DNA of 64,000 bases from Pseudomonadota bacterium (GTDB lineage: Bacteria; Pseudomonadota; Alphaproteobacteria; Sphingomonadales; Sphingomonadaceae), in NCBI GenBank assembly GCA_029779535.1, contig JAKPAG010000098.1, positions 110,993-174,992 on the forward strand. The letters run 5' to 3'. Of the stretch, positions 8,494 through 17,213 are shown piece after piece. Numbering within the stretch: position 1 is the stretch's first letter; every line of letters begins with the position of its first letter. The position numbers and the translations under genes are program-made. The notes beneath the pieces are model-generated. The model ran no database searches and was not told the DNA's origin. It worked only from the letters and a program-made list of their open reading frames with translations.

Positions 8494-10014
8494 TCAGACG
8501 TCCATCGTGTTGATGCGCAGCCCCGCCAGGGCCTTGCGCTGCCGTTCCAGGTCGCGCCCGCCCCCGGTCAGGTCCTCGAACGCGAAGGGGACCACCGCCT
8601 GGCTGGCGGCGTCCACCACTTTCACGCCCAGCGTACCATCCTGGTTATAGCGGACCACGATTTCGATCATGTCGCGCCCGACCAGGTGCTTGGGCTGGAT
8701 CGCGATCCGGCCGACCGGATCGAGCAGTGTGGCATCGTCGAGATACTGGCAGATCCGCGCGGCAAAGCCGGCCGCGCCGCCCTGGGCGGGGCGGACCAGC
8801 GCGGAACCCGATGCGGGCAGGGCCATGTTCTTGTCGATCACCCGTTCGAACGCCTGCCCGGCTTCCTCCTGGATGCCGATGTTGTAGCCGGTCACGCTCG
8901 ACATGCGAACGTTGGAGACGAACTGCGCGCCGCCGCCGTCGCCGCGGGCAAAGCTGTGGGCATAAAGCGCCGCGCCCATCGCCACGCTGGCCAGGGGCTG
9001 GTCCTCGGCCAGGCTGGTGCGTTCCGGATCGAGCCGCGCCCGCCAGAAATCGCGCACCTGCCGGTTGCGGCAGGCCCCGCCGATCAGCACGAAGCGCTGC
9101 ACATCGCCCAGTTCCAGCCCCAGCCCGCGCAGGGTGCGCTGCACCACCAGCTCACTGCGCTTCAGCAGGGTTTCGGCGCGCTGGTCATAGTCCGCCGGAT
9201 CCAGCGTCCAGCGCAGGAACCTTCCGTCGACATAGGTATCGTTGGCCGGCCAGCGCGCGCCGGTCTGGCCCAGCGCGATCTTGGTCGCTTCGGCCAGCGC
9301 GGCGATCCGCTCGTCGTTCAGCGCGCCCGGTCTGGGGGCGGTGCTGAAGGCGGCGCGGAAATCGTCACGAAAGCGCTGTTCGATGATCCGGTCGAAATCG
9401 TAGCCGCCCAGGTCCGTCAGCCCGGACTTGGCCAGGATATGCACCTGATCACCAGTGCAGGTCAGCACCGACAGGTCGAACGTGCCGCCGCCGATGTCAT
9501 AGATCACCACGATCTCTTCATCGTTCAGCACGTGCCGGTTGGTGAACTGCAGGGCCGCCGCGATCGGTTCGTCCAGCAGGGCGATCACCTCGATCCCGGC
9601 GATGTCCGCGGCCGATAGCAGCGCCCGGCGCTGCTGGTCGGTAAAGTGGGCGGGCACCGTCAGCACGCAGGAATCGACCGCCTGCCCGGTGTAGATTTCA
9701 ACATCGCCGCGCACCTTCTTGAGCAGCAGGGCGGCAAACATCTCGCTGTAGAGCGGCTCCTCGCCCAGCCGGGCCAGCACGTGGCTGGTGCCGAAATGGC
9801 GCTTGAAGTTGGACACCAGCGTGGCGCCGGGGTTTTCGTGACCGAGCTTTTCCGCAAAGCTGCCGATCAGCGCCCGGTCGCCGTGCAGCAGTACCCGGCT
9901 GGGGGTGGCCTGGCTGCGCGGATCGGCCGCGTCAGGCACCAGGATGGGATCGCCTTCCACCCCGATGAACGCGGCCAGCGTGCTCGATGATCCCAGATCA
10001 ATCCCGATCTTCAT
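8494..10014 (-). CDS. Hsp70-like (actin-fold) ATPase
   Basis: A 506-residue Hsp70-family protein. The ATPase motifs are intact: IDLGSSSTLAAF (phosphate 1), YDIGGGTFDLSVL (phosphate 2), and FVLIGGACRNRQV (adenosine). It differs from DnaK: there is no EEVD-type or lid extension, and the region after the ATPase domain is only about 150 residues and does not look like a DnaK substrate domain. It belongs to the divergent Hsp70 group found beside signalling genes. The ORF-track extension to 10119 is rejected because ATG at 10014 begins exactly at the MKIGIDLG strand. It follows the PP2C gene after 43 bases and precedes the exported protein by ten. A role in remodelling the neighbouring proteins is inference. 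Confidence 0.88.
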   Translation of the reverse strand: MKIGIDLGSSSTLAAFIGVEGDPILVPDAADPRSQATPSRVLLHGDRALIGSFAEKLGHENPGATLVSNFKRHFGTSHVLARLGEEPLYSEMFAALLLKKVRGDVEIYTGQAVDSCVLTVPAHFTDQQRRALLSAADIAGIEVIALLDEPIAAALQFTNRHVLNDEEIVVIYDIGGGTFDLSVLTCTGDQVHILAKSGLTDLGGYDFDRIIEQRFRDDFRAAFSTAPRPGALNDERIAALAEATKIALGQTGARWPANDTYVDGRFLRWTLDPADYDQRAETLLKRSELVVQRTLRGLGLELGDVQRFVLIGGACRNRQVRDFWRARLDPERTSLAEDQPLASVAMGAALYAHSFARGDGGGAQFVSNVRMSSVTGYNIGIQEEAGQAFERVIDKNMALPASGSALVRPAQGGAAGFAARICQYLDDATLLDPVGRIAIQPKHLVGRDMIEIVVRYNQDGTLGVKVVDAASQAVVPFAFEDLTGGGRDLERQRKALAGLRINTMDV

Positions 10015-10057
10015 GCCTGCCCGTCCTGCCCCGACACCGTCTTGCCGTCTCCCCTGT

Positions 10058-10801
10058 TCATACCGCCAGCACCTGCACCGACACGTTGTCCGTGCTGCCG
10101 GCCGCAACCGCCAGTTCAACCAGGTAGCGCGCCGGATCGTCGCGGCACACGGCCTTGGCCATTTCGGCCTGCAATTCGGCCGGGCGATGGCATTGCAGCA
10201 TCCCGTCGCTGCAGGTCATCAGCCAGTCGCCCGGTTGCAGGCGCGCCTCGAAGAAATCGGGCTTCACATCGGCGGTCACGCCGACCGCGCGGGTCAGCAT
10301 GTTCCTGGCGTTGCTTTCCGCCGCTTCCTCCGCGGTGATCAGGCCGCTGTCGATCTGGGCCTGGACCAGGCTGTGATCGGTGGTGATCTGCACCAGCCGT
10401 CCATCGCGGAACAGATAGGCGCGCGAATCCCCGATGTTGGCAATCAGCGCGCGGCCTTGGCGGATCACCACCACGACCAGGGTGCAGCCCATGCCGTGCA
10501 GGCGCGGATCGTCCTGGGCCTGGCCGAACAGGCGGCGGTTCTGTTCGCGGATCGCGCCGTCGATCAGGCCGGACAGGGCGGCGCTGTCGGCAATCTCGCC
10601 GGCCAGCTGGTCCTCCAGCAGTTCGGCCACGCCGAACACGGTGCGCTGGCTGGCCACTTCGCCGCCGTTGTGCCCGCCCATGCCATCGGCCAGGATCGCC
10701 AGCCCCAGCGGCGCGTTGGCATAGACGCAGTCCTGGTTTTCGGACCGGGTGTTACCGATATCGGTGTGCGACCAGATGCGCAGCTGCATGGCGCCGCTCA
10801 C
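10058..10801 (-). CDS. PP2C-family Ser/Thr protein phosphatase
   Basis: A 247-residue cytosolic PP2C/Stp1-like phosphatase with all metal-site motifs: SENQD, LADGMGGHNGGEVAS, NIGDSRAYLF, TDHSLVQ, CSDGML, and GSTDNVSV. It should remove phosphate from Ser/Thr, the obvious counterpart to the kinase at the head of this gene run. The first codon is a GTG overlapping the upstream TGA (GTGA), with an alternative ATG at 10789. Length is typical for bacterial stand-alone PP2C. Confidence 0.93.
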   Translation of the reverse strand: MSGAMQLRIWSHTDIGNTRSENQDCVYANAPLGLAILADGMGGHNGGEVASQRTVFGVAELLEDQLAGEIADSAALSGLIDGAIREQNRRLFGQAQDDPRLHGMGCTLVVVVIRQGRALIANIGDSRAYLFRDGRLVQITTDHSLVQAQIDSGLITAEEAAESNARNMLTRAVGVTADVKPDFFEARLQPGDWLMTCSDGMLQCHRPAELQAEMAKAVCRDDPARYLVELAVAAGSTDNVSVQVLAV

Positions 10802-12462
10802 CGCTTGGCCAACATGTCGAACTTGCGTTCGAGCAGGGTAACCCCCTTGAGCCGGGTTTCGACGCTGGCCTGTTCCACGGCCAGGCGGCGGCGCTGTTCT
10901 TCCATCGCTTCGGCCTGGTTCTGCGACCTGGCGCGGACCGAATGTTCGATTTCGGCGTTGATCGCGGGGATCAGCTCGCGCACGTGGGCGCTGATCTGGC
11001 CCACCCAGTCGCGGGCGCTGTCGTTGAACATGCGGCGTCCCTCGTTGTCGAGCGATTCGCGCGCCTTGCGCAGGTCGCGCTCGCGCTCCTCGATCCGCTT
11101 GGCCGGGATGCGGCGGCGCAGGTCGATGAAGCCATAGACCAGCATCACCGCCACCAGGATCGCGGTAAGGAAGGTCAGGTAGGACCGGAACCGTTTCACC
11201 ACCGGCGCGATCTCGTTGATGAAGGCCAGCAGGCTGCCTTCGGGCGCGTCGGGCGAAGTGGCGACCAGGGTCAGCGGGGCGAGGATCCCGACCAGCACCA
11301 TGATCATCCCGGTATAGTCACGCAGGGCGATGAAATACTGCATCGGCCCGTCCTTGGTCACTTCCCCGTTGAACTTGCGCTGGATGTGGAAATGGGATTC
11401 CAGCACCAGGCCGGGGTTGAGCGGCGGGGCGTGCAGCGCCTTGGGATTGATCGGGGCATAGCCTTCGGCGGTCAGCAGCCCGTTGATCTGGTTGATCGAC
11501 AGATCGCTGGCTTCCTTGATGAAGCTGACGTCGTCGGCCATCTTGTCCTGCATCTGCTTGCGCAGGCGGGCCACGAAGTCATCGGTGAACTGCTCCTCGA
11601 TCTCGGTTTCGGTGGTTTCCGTCTTCGAGGCCAGCTCGATCAGCCGCATGTGATCGGCATCCAGCGCGCCCGACAGGCGTTCGGCCAGGATCTGGAATTC
11701 GCCTTTCTTGACGCGGTTGAGCTCGTCGTACTTGGTCTTGAAGGCGCGCTCAGCGTCCTGCAGGTTGCGTTGCAGGATGTTGCGGATCCGCCCGTTCAGG
11801 TCGGACCCGCCGCCCGGGCCGCCGCCAATCCGGCGCCGCGCTGCGGCATCGTCGCTCAGCAGTTGCTTGCGCAGTTCCAGCGATTTCAGCTCGTCGGCCA
11901 CGATCTGGCGGGCATAGCTGCCGATCCGCCCCAGCGATGCCTCGGTCGCGGCGCGCTGCGCTTCGGGCAGGACCTCGTTGAGCCATGCCTTGATCGCGTC
12001 TGCCGCCTCGGCCGGGCTGGGCGTCTTGACGGTCAGGCGGGTGGAGCGGGCCAGGTCGCGCACCGGCTTTTCCGCCGCTTCGGCTTCGGCCGCCTCGCAC
12101 AGCACGAACAGCGCGCGGGCCGGGGCGCTTTGCCCCTGGGTGACCTGGCGGACGGCATCGGGCAGGGCGGCGCATTCCGCCAGCGTCAGCACCGCCGCGG
12201 CGGCGGCGGGCAGGATCACGTCGTCCGACAGGGTGCTGCTGGCCGCCGTGGTCACGATCCGCACCTGCGCGCCCAGTACGGCTGGCAGGCCGCTGGCGAG
12301 GTGGGCCGCGCCCGGCGAAAGGTGCACTTCGCTGGTGCCCGCGCCATGCCCGTCGATCTTGCGCAGCGCCTGCAGCGCGACGTCGAAGAACCCTGCGCGC
12401 GATGATGCGCCCAGTTCCCGCTGCGCCCCTTCCAGCGCGTCGCGCAATACTGCCACGCTCAT
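10798..12462 (-). CDS. two-TM membrane protein with coiled-coil flanks, unknown family
   Basis: A 554-residue protein. Residues 1-150 look alpha/beta (strands such as QVRIVTTAAS and ARALFVLCEA), with no obvious Walker A. Residues 160-320 are helical and charged, including a GGGPGGGS linker near 213-220. Two membrane segments lie at about 385-402 and 428-446, joined by a 25-residue loop, and a basic coiled coil fills 450-554. The plan recalls dynamin-like or septal membrane-remodelling proteins, but without a recognisable GTPase site, so no function is claimed. ATGA and GTGA overlaps with the FHA and PP2C genes imply tight co-expression. Both termini are probably cytoplasmic. Confidence 0.75.
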   Translation of the reverse strand: MSVAVLRDALEGAQRELGASSRAGFFDVALQALRKIDGHGAGTSEVHLSPGAAHLASGLPAVLGAQVRIVTTAASSTLSDDVILPAAAAAVLTLAECAALPDAVRQVTQGQSAPARALFVLCEAAEAEAAEKPVRDLARSTRLTVKTPSPAEAADAIKAWLNEVLPEAQRAATEASLGRIGSYARQIVADELKSLELRKQLLSDDAAARRRIGGGPGGGSDLNGRIRNILQRNLQDAERAFKTKYDELNRVKKGEFQILAERLSGALDADHMRLIELASKTETTETEIEEQFTDDFVARLRKQMQDKMADDVSFIKEASDLSINQINGLLTAEGYAPINPKALHAPPLNPGLVLESHFHIQRKFNGEVTKDGPMQYFIALRDYTGMIMVLVGILAPLTLVATSPDAPEGSLLAFINEIAPVVKRFRSYLTFLTAILVAVMLVYGFIDLRRRIPAKRIEERERDLRKARESLDNEGRRMFNDSARDWVGQISAHVRELIPAINAEIEHSVRARSQNQAEAMEEQRRRLAVEQASVETRLKGVTLLERKFDMLAKR

Positions 12463-13133
12463 TTGTAAGGCGCCTTGATGATCACGGTGCGGTTGAATTC
12501 GTCATCGCTCGCCGCCGCCGCCGCGCGCGGCGCCGGGGCGTTGCCCGCGCTGAGGTGGAATACGAAGCGGCAATCGCCAAAACGCAGCCGCTCGCCCCCG
12601 TTCAGCGCGACGCGGCCGGTGATCCGGCCCGGCGCATCGCCCACGAACACCCCGTTGGTGCTGGGCTTGGCCCCGGTTTCGCCGATGTCGAACAGATGCA
12701 CGCTGGGCGGCGGGCCGGGCACCACTTCGATCACCGCGTGATTCTTGCTGACGAAATTGTCGTCCAGCACGATCGGATTGCCCATCTGGCGCGGTTCGCG
12801 GCCGATGATGTTGAGCCCGGTCTGCAAGGGGATGCGGCGCGGGGCGGGGCCGCCCACGGCTTCAAGATAGCATTCCAGCCCAGCCGCTGCGGCGCGCGGT
12901 GATGCGGCGGGGCGCTCTGCCGGGCGCGCGCGGTCCGGGGCGGCGCCGTCCTGGCCGCGCGCGGCCAGGAACGTCTCGATTTCGGCCAGGCGGCGGGCAT
13001 AGACATCGGCCAGCATCCGCGTCGGGGCGGTCTTGGCCAGGTTGGCGAAATAGCGCTGCTTTTCGCGCGCGCGCTCAACCAGCTGCGGCTCGGACGCAGT
13101 GGCGTCGAGTTCAAGCAGATCCAGAATATTCAT
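12459..13133 (-). CDS. FHA-domain protein with J-like N-terminus
   Basis: A 224-residue protein. Residues 95-200 are an FHA domain: LNIIGREP, then NFVSKNHAVIEV (the S-x2-H pair), then STNGVFVGD (the TNG turn), all needed to bind phosphothreonine peptides. Residues 1-60 (ILDLLELDATASEPQLVERAREKQRYFA) look like the first two helices of a J-domain but lack HPD. A Pro/Ala/Arg-rich linker joins the two. FHA proteins dock on phosphorylated kinases or substrates, which fits the kinase and PP2C in the same operon. The ATG at 13133 is chosen over the ORF-track start, which adds 16 unlikely residues. The stop overlaps the next start (ATGA). Confidence 0.88.
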   Translation of the reverse strand: MNILDLLELDATASEPQLVERAREKQRYFANLAKTAPTRMLADVYARRLAEIETFLAARGQDGAAPDRARPAERPAASPRAAAAGLECYLEAVGGPAPRRIPLQTGLNIIGREPRQMGNPIVLDDNFVSKNHAVIEVVPGPPPSVHLFDIGETGAKPSTNGVFVGDAPGRITGRVALNGGERLRFGDCRFVFHLSAGNAPAPRAAAAASDDEFNRTVIIKAPYK

Positions 13134-13234
13134 AAGCCCCGATCCGACAACATTCGTCTTCTTTACCCTGTCATGCTGCACGTGGCGGTCAGCCGGTGCA
13201 ATGGCTTAGTGCCGGTCATCCCGCGCCGCGATGG

Positions 13235-15166
13235 TCAACCGCCACCCAGCATGTTGCTGGCCCGTTCGGCGCAGCGCTCGGCGGCATCGGCGGATTTCGA
13301 GGCTTCGTCGGCATAGCCCTTGGCATCGGACACGGCCTCGGTCACCTGGTCGGCCAGCTTCTTCATTTCGTCGAGCAGGCGTTCGGCGTCGTGCTTGGTC
13401 GAAAGCACATCGTCGCGGGCGCGGCCCGCCTCGATCGCCCGGTCGCGGGCCTGGTCGGCATATTCCTTGGCGTCCTGTTCGTGGCGGTCGGCGGTGTCGG
13501 CGGCAACCTTGGCCTGCTTTTCGAACTCGGCGGCCTGCCGGGCGGATGCTTCGGCCTCGGTCGCCTTCTGGCAGGCCTTGGCGGCGCATTCATCGGCCTG
13601 CTGCGCGTCGCGCTGGGCCTTTTCTGCGGCGGCCTGGGCTTCCTGCGCTTCCTTCTTGGCCTCGTTGGCGTAGGTTTCGGCCTGCTTTTCGTGGACCTTG
13701 GCTTCCTCGGAGGCCTGTTCGGCCTCGCGCAGCGCGTTCTTCGCGCGTTCGCTGGCGGCCTGGGCCTCGTTCATTTCCTCGCGCGCCTTTTCGGCGGCGG
13801 CCTGGGCTTCCTTGGCTTCGGTGGATGCCTTCTCGCTCGCTTCGCGCGCCTCGCGCGCTTCGCTCGCGGCGGTTTCGGCGGCCACTTCGGCCTCGTTCGC
13901 CTTGGCCTGGGCCTTCTGGCTGAACTGTTCGGCCTCGTTGGCTTCGGTGGTGGCCTTGTTGGCCGCCTGTTCGGCGGCCTTGGCATCCTGTTCGGCGTCC
14001 TGCTTGGCTTTTTCGGCCGCCTTGGCGTCGGCTTCAGCGGCCTGCTTGGCCTTTTCGGCGGCCTGGGCGTCTGCTTCCGCGTCCTGCCTGGCCTTTTCGG
14101 CGGCCTTCGTGTCTGCTTCCGCCTCCTGCTTGGCCTTTTCGGTGGCCTGGGCGTCTGCTTCCGCGTCCTGCTTGGCCTTTTCGGCGGCCTGGGCGTCTTG
14201 TTCCGCGTCCTGTTTGGCCTTTTCGGCGGCCTGGGCGTCTGCTTCGGCGTCCTGTTTGGCCTTTTCGGCGGCCTGGGCGTCTGCTTCCGCGTCCTGCTTG
14301 GCCTTTTCGGCAGCCTGGGCGTCGCTTTCGGCGTCCTGCCTGGCCTTTTCGCTGGCCTGGGCATCGGCTTCGGCGTCCTGCTTGGCCTTTTCGCTGGCCT
14401 GGGCATCGCTTTCGGCGTCGACCTTGGCCTTTTCGGTGGCCTGGGCGTCGCTTTCGGCGTCCTGCCTGGCCTTTTCAGTGGCCTGGGCATCCTGCTGGGC
14501 GTCGCTCTTGGCCTTTTCCGCGGCCTGGGCGTCCTGCTGGGCGTCGGTCTTGGCCTTTTCGGCGGCCTGAGCGTCCTGCTGGGCGTCGGTCTTGGCTTTT
14601 TCGGCGGCCTGGGCGTCGGCTTCGGCGTCCTGCCGGGCCTTTTCGGTTGCCTGGGCGTCCTGCGCGGCGTCGGTCTTGGACTTTTCGGCGGCCTGGGCGT
14701 CGCTTTCGGCGTCCTGCTTGGCCTTTTCCGTTGCCTGGGCGTCGGCGTCGGCGTCCTGTTTCGATTTCTCGGTTGCCTGGGCGTCGGCCTCGGCATCCTG
14801 GCGGGCCTTTTCGGCCTGGGCGGCGGCTTCCTGCGCCTGGGTGGCGGCGGTGGTCGCCTCGGTCAGCTGGGCATTGGCGCGTTCGCTGGCGGCTTCGATT
14901 TCCTGGTATTCGCGCATCGCGCCGCTTTTCAGCCGCTCGGTTTCCGAGGCGTCCTGGCGCGCATCGAGCGCGGCCTGCTTGGCCTGCTCCACGCTGGAAT
15001 TGGAATCCTGCATCAAGGCGGCAAGCAGTTCCGCCTCGGTTTCGAATTGCGACAGCGTCTGGTCGAGCACCGGCAGTTCGGCCAGGATCCGCTGCTTGAC
15101 CGTTTCGGCTTCAGCCAGGATTTCCTGAAGCTGGCGCAGGATTTCAGTTGGATCGGGGTCTGCCAT
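13235..15166 (-). CDS. long coiled-coil repeat protein A
   Basis: A 643-residue acidic, Ala-rich protein with no signal peptide or membrane segment. Residues 1-117 form a helical head. Residues 118-397 are about 20 tandem copies of a 14-residue unit of the form AEKAKQDAEADAQA, exactly two heptads, so a continuous coiled-coil rod is expected. Residues 400-600 continue as less regular helix (EAQAAAEKA type), and the tail ends in SNMLGGG. The repeat recalls the helical domain of TolA, but the protein lacks TolA's membrane anchor. It sits 47 bases after its paralogue B and 101 bases before the FHA gene. A structural or scaffold role is inferred. The Ser/Thr-containing units (TEK, SEK, KTDA) could be phosphorylation sites. 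Confidence 0.85.
   Translation of the reverse strand: MADPDPTEILRQLQEILAEAETVKQRILAELPVLDQTLSQFETEAELLAALMQDSNSSVEQAKQAALDARQDASETERLKSGAMREYQEIEAASERANAQLTEATTAATQAQEAAAQAEKARQDAEADAQATEKSKQDADADAQATEKAKQDAESDAQAAEKSKTDAAQDAQATEKARQDAEADAQAAEKAKTDAQQDAQAAEKAKTDAQQDAQAAEKAKSDAQQDAQATEKARQDAESDAQATEKAKVDAESDAQASEKAKQDAEADAQASEKARQDAESDAQAAEKAKQDAEADAQAAEKAKQDAEADAQAAEKAKQDAEQDAQAAEKAKQDAEADAQATEKAKQEAEADTKAAEKARQDAEADAQAAEKAKQAAEADAKAAEKAKQDAEQDAKAAEQAANKATTEANEAEQFSQKAQAKANEAEVAAETAASEAREAREASEKASTEAKEAQAAAEKAREEMNEAQAASERAKNALREAEQASEEAKVHEKQAETYANEAKKEAQEAQAAAEKAQRDAQQADECAAKACQKATEAEASARQAAEFEKQAKVAADTADRHEQDAKEYADQARDRAIEAGRARDDVLSTKHDAERLLDEMKKLADQVTEAVSDAKGYADEASKSADAAERCAERASNMLGGG
13976..14815 (-). 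repeat. 42-bp tandem repeat in coiled-coil gene A (about 20 units)
   Basis: The DNA repeats in steps of 42 bases (for example ttttcggcggcctgggcgtc recurs), coding for the 14-residue unit. About 20 units are seen, with third-position drift between them, so the array is old enough to have diverged yet keeps exact length phase. Copy number could vary by recombination between units. Confidence 0.85.
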
Positions 15167-15213
15167 TCATTGCTCCACCACGCTGCCGCCTGATCGGGCC
15201 GCAGGACGCGTCA

Positions 15214-17169
15214 TTACTGGATGTAGTCCATGCCGCCGCCGCCGCCGCCGTAATCGCGCCGCCGCCGTTCCTCGCGGACCATGTCCATGGTGCTTTCCGT
15301 CATGTCCGCTGCCGAACAGGCGTCGAGTTCGTCCATGCCTGCTTCCATCGCGTGCGAACTGGCTTCCATCACCGCGTCGGCGGCTTCGTCGGCCAGGTCC
15401 TGCGCATCGCTGTGCAGGTCCTCGATCTCCTCCAGCGTGCGGTGCGCCGGCTCGACATAGCCGCGCGCTTCGTCCGCGCTGGAGGTGGCCTGGGTTTCCG
15501 CCTGTCCGGCCTGGGCCTTGGATTCGCCTGCCGCGCGTTCCTGGCTCTCGGCTTCCTTGGAATTTGCGTTGGCCTGGGCTTCTGCCTCCTCGGCCTCGCT
15601 CGCGCATTTTTCGGCGCGCTGCATGGCATCCCGGGCCTTGCCCATCGCCACTTCGGCTTCCCATTGGTGCATCGCGGCCTTCTGCGAGGCAACCGTTGCT
15701 TCGAACCGGTTGTCGGCGGCGCGCTGCGCGGCCTGGATGGCTTCGCGCACTTCCTGCCGCGCCTTTTCGGCGGCCTGCAGGGTTTCCTCGGCCTCCTGCT
15801 TGGCCTTGTCCGATGCTTCGGCCGCGACCGCGCGCGATGCTTCCGCCTTGTCGCTGGCCGCCTTGGCCTCGTTCATCTCGGTCTTGGCGGTTTCGGAGTG
15901 GCTGGCCGCTTCCTTGGCCTTGGCGGCGGCCTTCATTGCGAGTTGTTCCGCTTCGGCATGGGCCGCCTGGGCCTTGGCCGATTGCTGCGCGGCGACCTGT
16001 GCGTCGGTTTCGGCGGCGCTGCGCGACCGATCCGCCGCCTGGGCATCGCCTTCGGCATCGCGGGCGGACTTTTCCGAAGCCTGCGCGCTTTGCAGGGCCT
16101 GCAGCCTGGCCTTGTCGGCGGCCTGGGCATTCTGCTGGGCATCCTGCATGGCCTTGTCGGCGGCCTGGGCATCCTGCTGGGCGTTCTGCTTGGCCTTTTC
16201 GGCAGCTTCGGCATCCTGCTGGGCGTCCTGCTTGGCCTTTTCGGCCGCCTTGGCATCGCCTTCGGCGTCCTGCTTGGCCTTTTCGGCGGCGCGGGCGTCG
16301 CTTTCGGCGGCCTGCTTGGCCTTTTCCGCACCCTGGGCGTCCTGCTCTGCCGCCTGCCGCGCCCTGTCGGTGGACTGGGCATCGCTGGCTGCGGCCTGGC
16401 GGGCCGTTTCTGCGGCCCGGGCGTCGGCATCGGCACCCTGGCGGGCCTTGTCCGTGGCCTGGGCATCGCCGGCGGCATTGGCGCGGGCCTTGTCCGCGCC
16501 TTGCGCATCGGCCAGGGCGTCCTGGCGGGCCTTTTCGGCGGTCTGGGCGTCAGCTTCGGCGTCCTGGCGGGCCTTTTCGGCGGCCTGGGCGTCGGCTTCG
16601 GCATCCTGGCGGGCCTTGTCCGCGGCCTGGGCGTCCTGTTCGGCGTCCAGCCGGGCCTTTTCGCTGGCCTGGGCATCGGCTTCGGCATCCTGGCGCGATT
16701 TGTCGGCGGCCTGGGCATCGGCCTCGGCATCCAGCCGGGCGCGTTCGGACGCCAGTTGATCCTGCTGGGCGTCGGTGCGCGATTTTTCGGCGGCCAGGGC
16801 ATCGCTGGCGGCGTCCTGCTTGGCCTTTTCGGTGGCCTGGGCATCCTGCAGCGCGGCCTGCGACTTGGCCTCGGCCTCGGCGCGTTCCTGCTGGGCGCGT
16901 TCGGCCGTGCCGGTGATTTCGGTCAGCGCGGCGGTGGCGCGCTCGGAAAACCCGGTGATTTCGGCCGCGTCCTGCGCCACGTCGGTCTTGGCGCGTTCGG
17001 CGGTGAAGGCTTCCTGCCGGGTCAGGGTCAGGTTGCGCTTGATCGCGACAAAGCGCGTCGCGAATTCGCCCTGCAATTCGGCGCTCTTGAACGCGGTGAT
17101 GTCGTCCTGGATCGCGTTGAGCGCCGCGAGCAGCGTTTTCGCTTCTTCCAGCTGCTCGGTCAGGCTCAT
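15214..17169 (-). CDS. long coiled-coil repeat protein B
   Basis: A 651-residue paralogue of protein A with the same plan: a helical head (1-98), about 21 units of a 14-residue repeat of the form ADKARQDAEADAQA (99-392), an irregular helical part (393-600), and a short tail. The tail is distinct: RREERRRRDYGGGGGGMDYIQ, a basic patch followed by Gly-rich residues and aromatics, a possible docking tail. No signal peptide or membrane segment. The units are more varied than in A (DKAMQDAQQNAQA, DRARQAAEQDAQG). It begins 44 bases after the kinase stop. It is likely to pair with A as a rod or scaffold; this is inference. Confidence 0.85.
   Translation of the reverse strand: MSLTEQLEEAKTLLAALNAIQDDITAFKSAELQGEFATRFVAIKRNLTLTRQEAFTAERAKTDVAQDAAEITGFSERATAALTEITGTAERAQQERAEAEAKSQAALQDAQATEKAKQDAASDALAAEKSRTDAQQDQLASERARLDAEADAQAADKSRQDAEADAQASEKARLDAEQDAQAADKARQDAEADAQAAEKARQDAEADAQTAEKARQDALADAQGADKARANAAGDAQATDKARQGADADARAAETARQAAASDAQSTDRARQAAEQDAQGAEKAKQAAESDARAAEKAKQDAEGDAKAAEKAKQDAQQDAEAAEKAKQNAQQDAQAADKAMQDAQQNAQAADKARLQALQSAQASEKSARDAEGDAQAADRSRSAAETDAQVAAQQSAKAQAAHAEAEQLAMKAAAKAKEAASHSETAKTEMNEAKAASDKAEASRAVAAEASDKAKQEAEETLQAAEKARQEVREAIQAAQRAADNRFEATVASQKAAMHQWEAEVAMGKARDAMQRAEKCASEAEEAEAQANANSKEAESQERAAGESKAQAGQAETQATSSADEARGYVEPAHRTLEEIEDLHSDAQDLADEAADAVMEASSHAMEAGMDELDACSAADMTESTMDMVREERRRRDYGGGGGGMDYIQ
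15994..16875 (-). repeat. 42-bp tandem repeat in coiled-coil gene B (about 21 units)
   Basis: Same 42-base period as the array in gene A, coding for 14-residue heptad pairs. Units differ more from each other than in A. The near-equal number of units in the two genes suggests matched rod length, or a shared origin by gene duplication. Confidence 0.82.
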
Positions 17170-17213
17170 CGCCGAAGCTCCTTCAGATCAGGCCGCTTGA
17201 TCCAGGCTTGCCA

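Noticed and set aside
13976-14815. CRISPR-like array
   Set aside because: The repeats have no unique spacers and are in frame with a protein; period 42 codes for heptads.
13196-15193. A 665-residue Gly/Leu/Val-rich ORF on the + strand
   Set aside because: It is the antisense shadow of coiled-coil gene A; the low-complexity composition comes from the 42-bp repeat.
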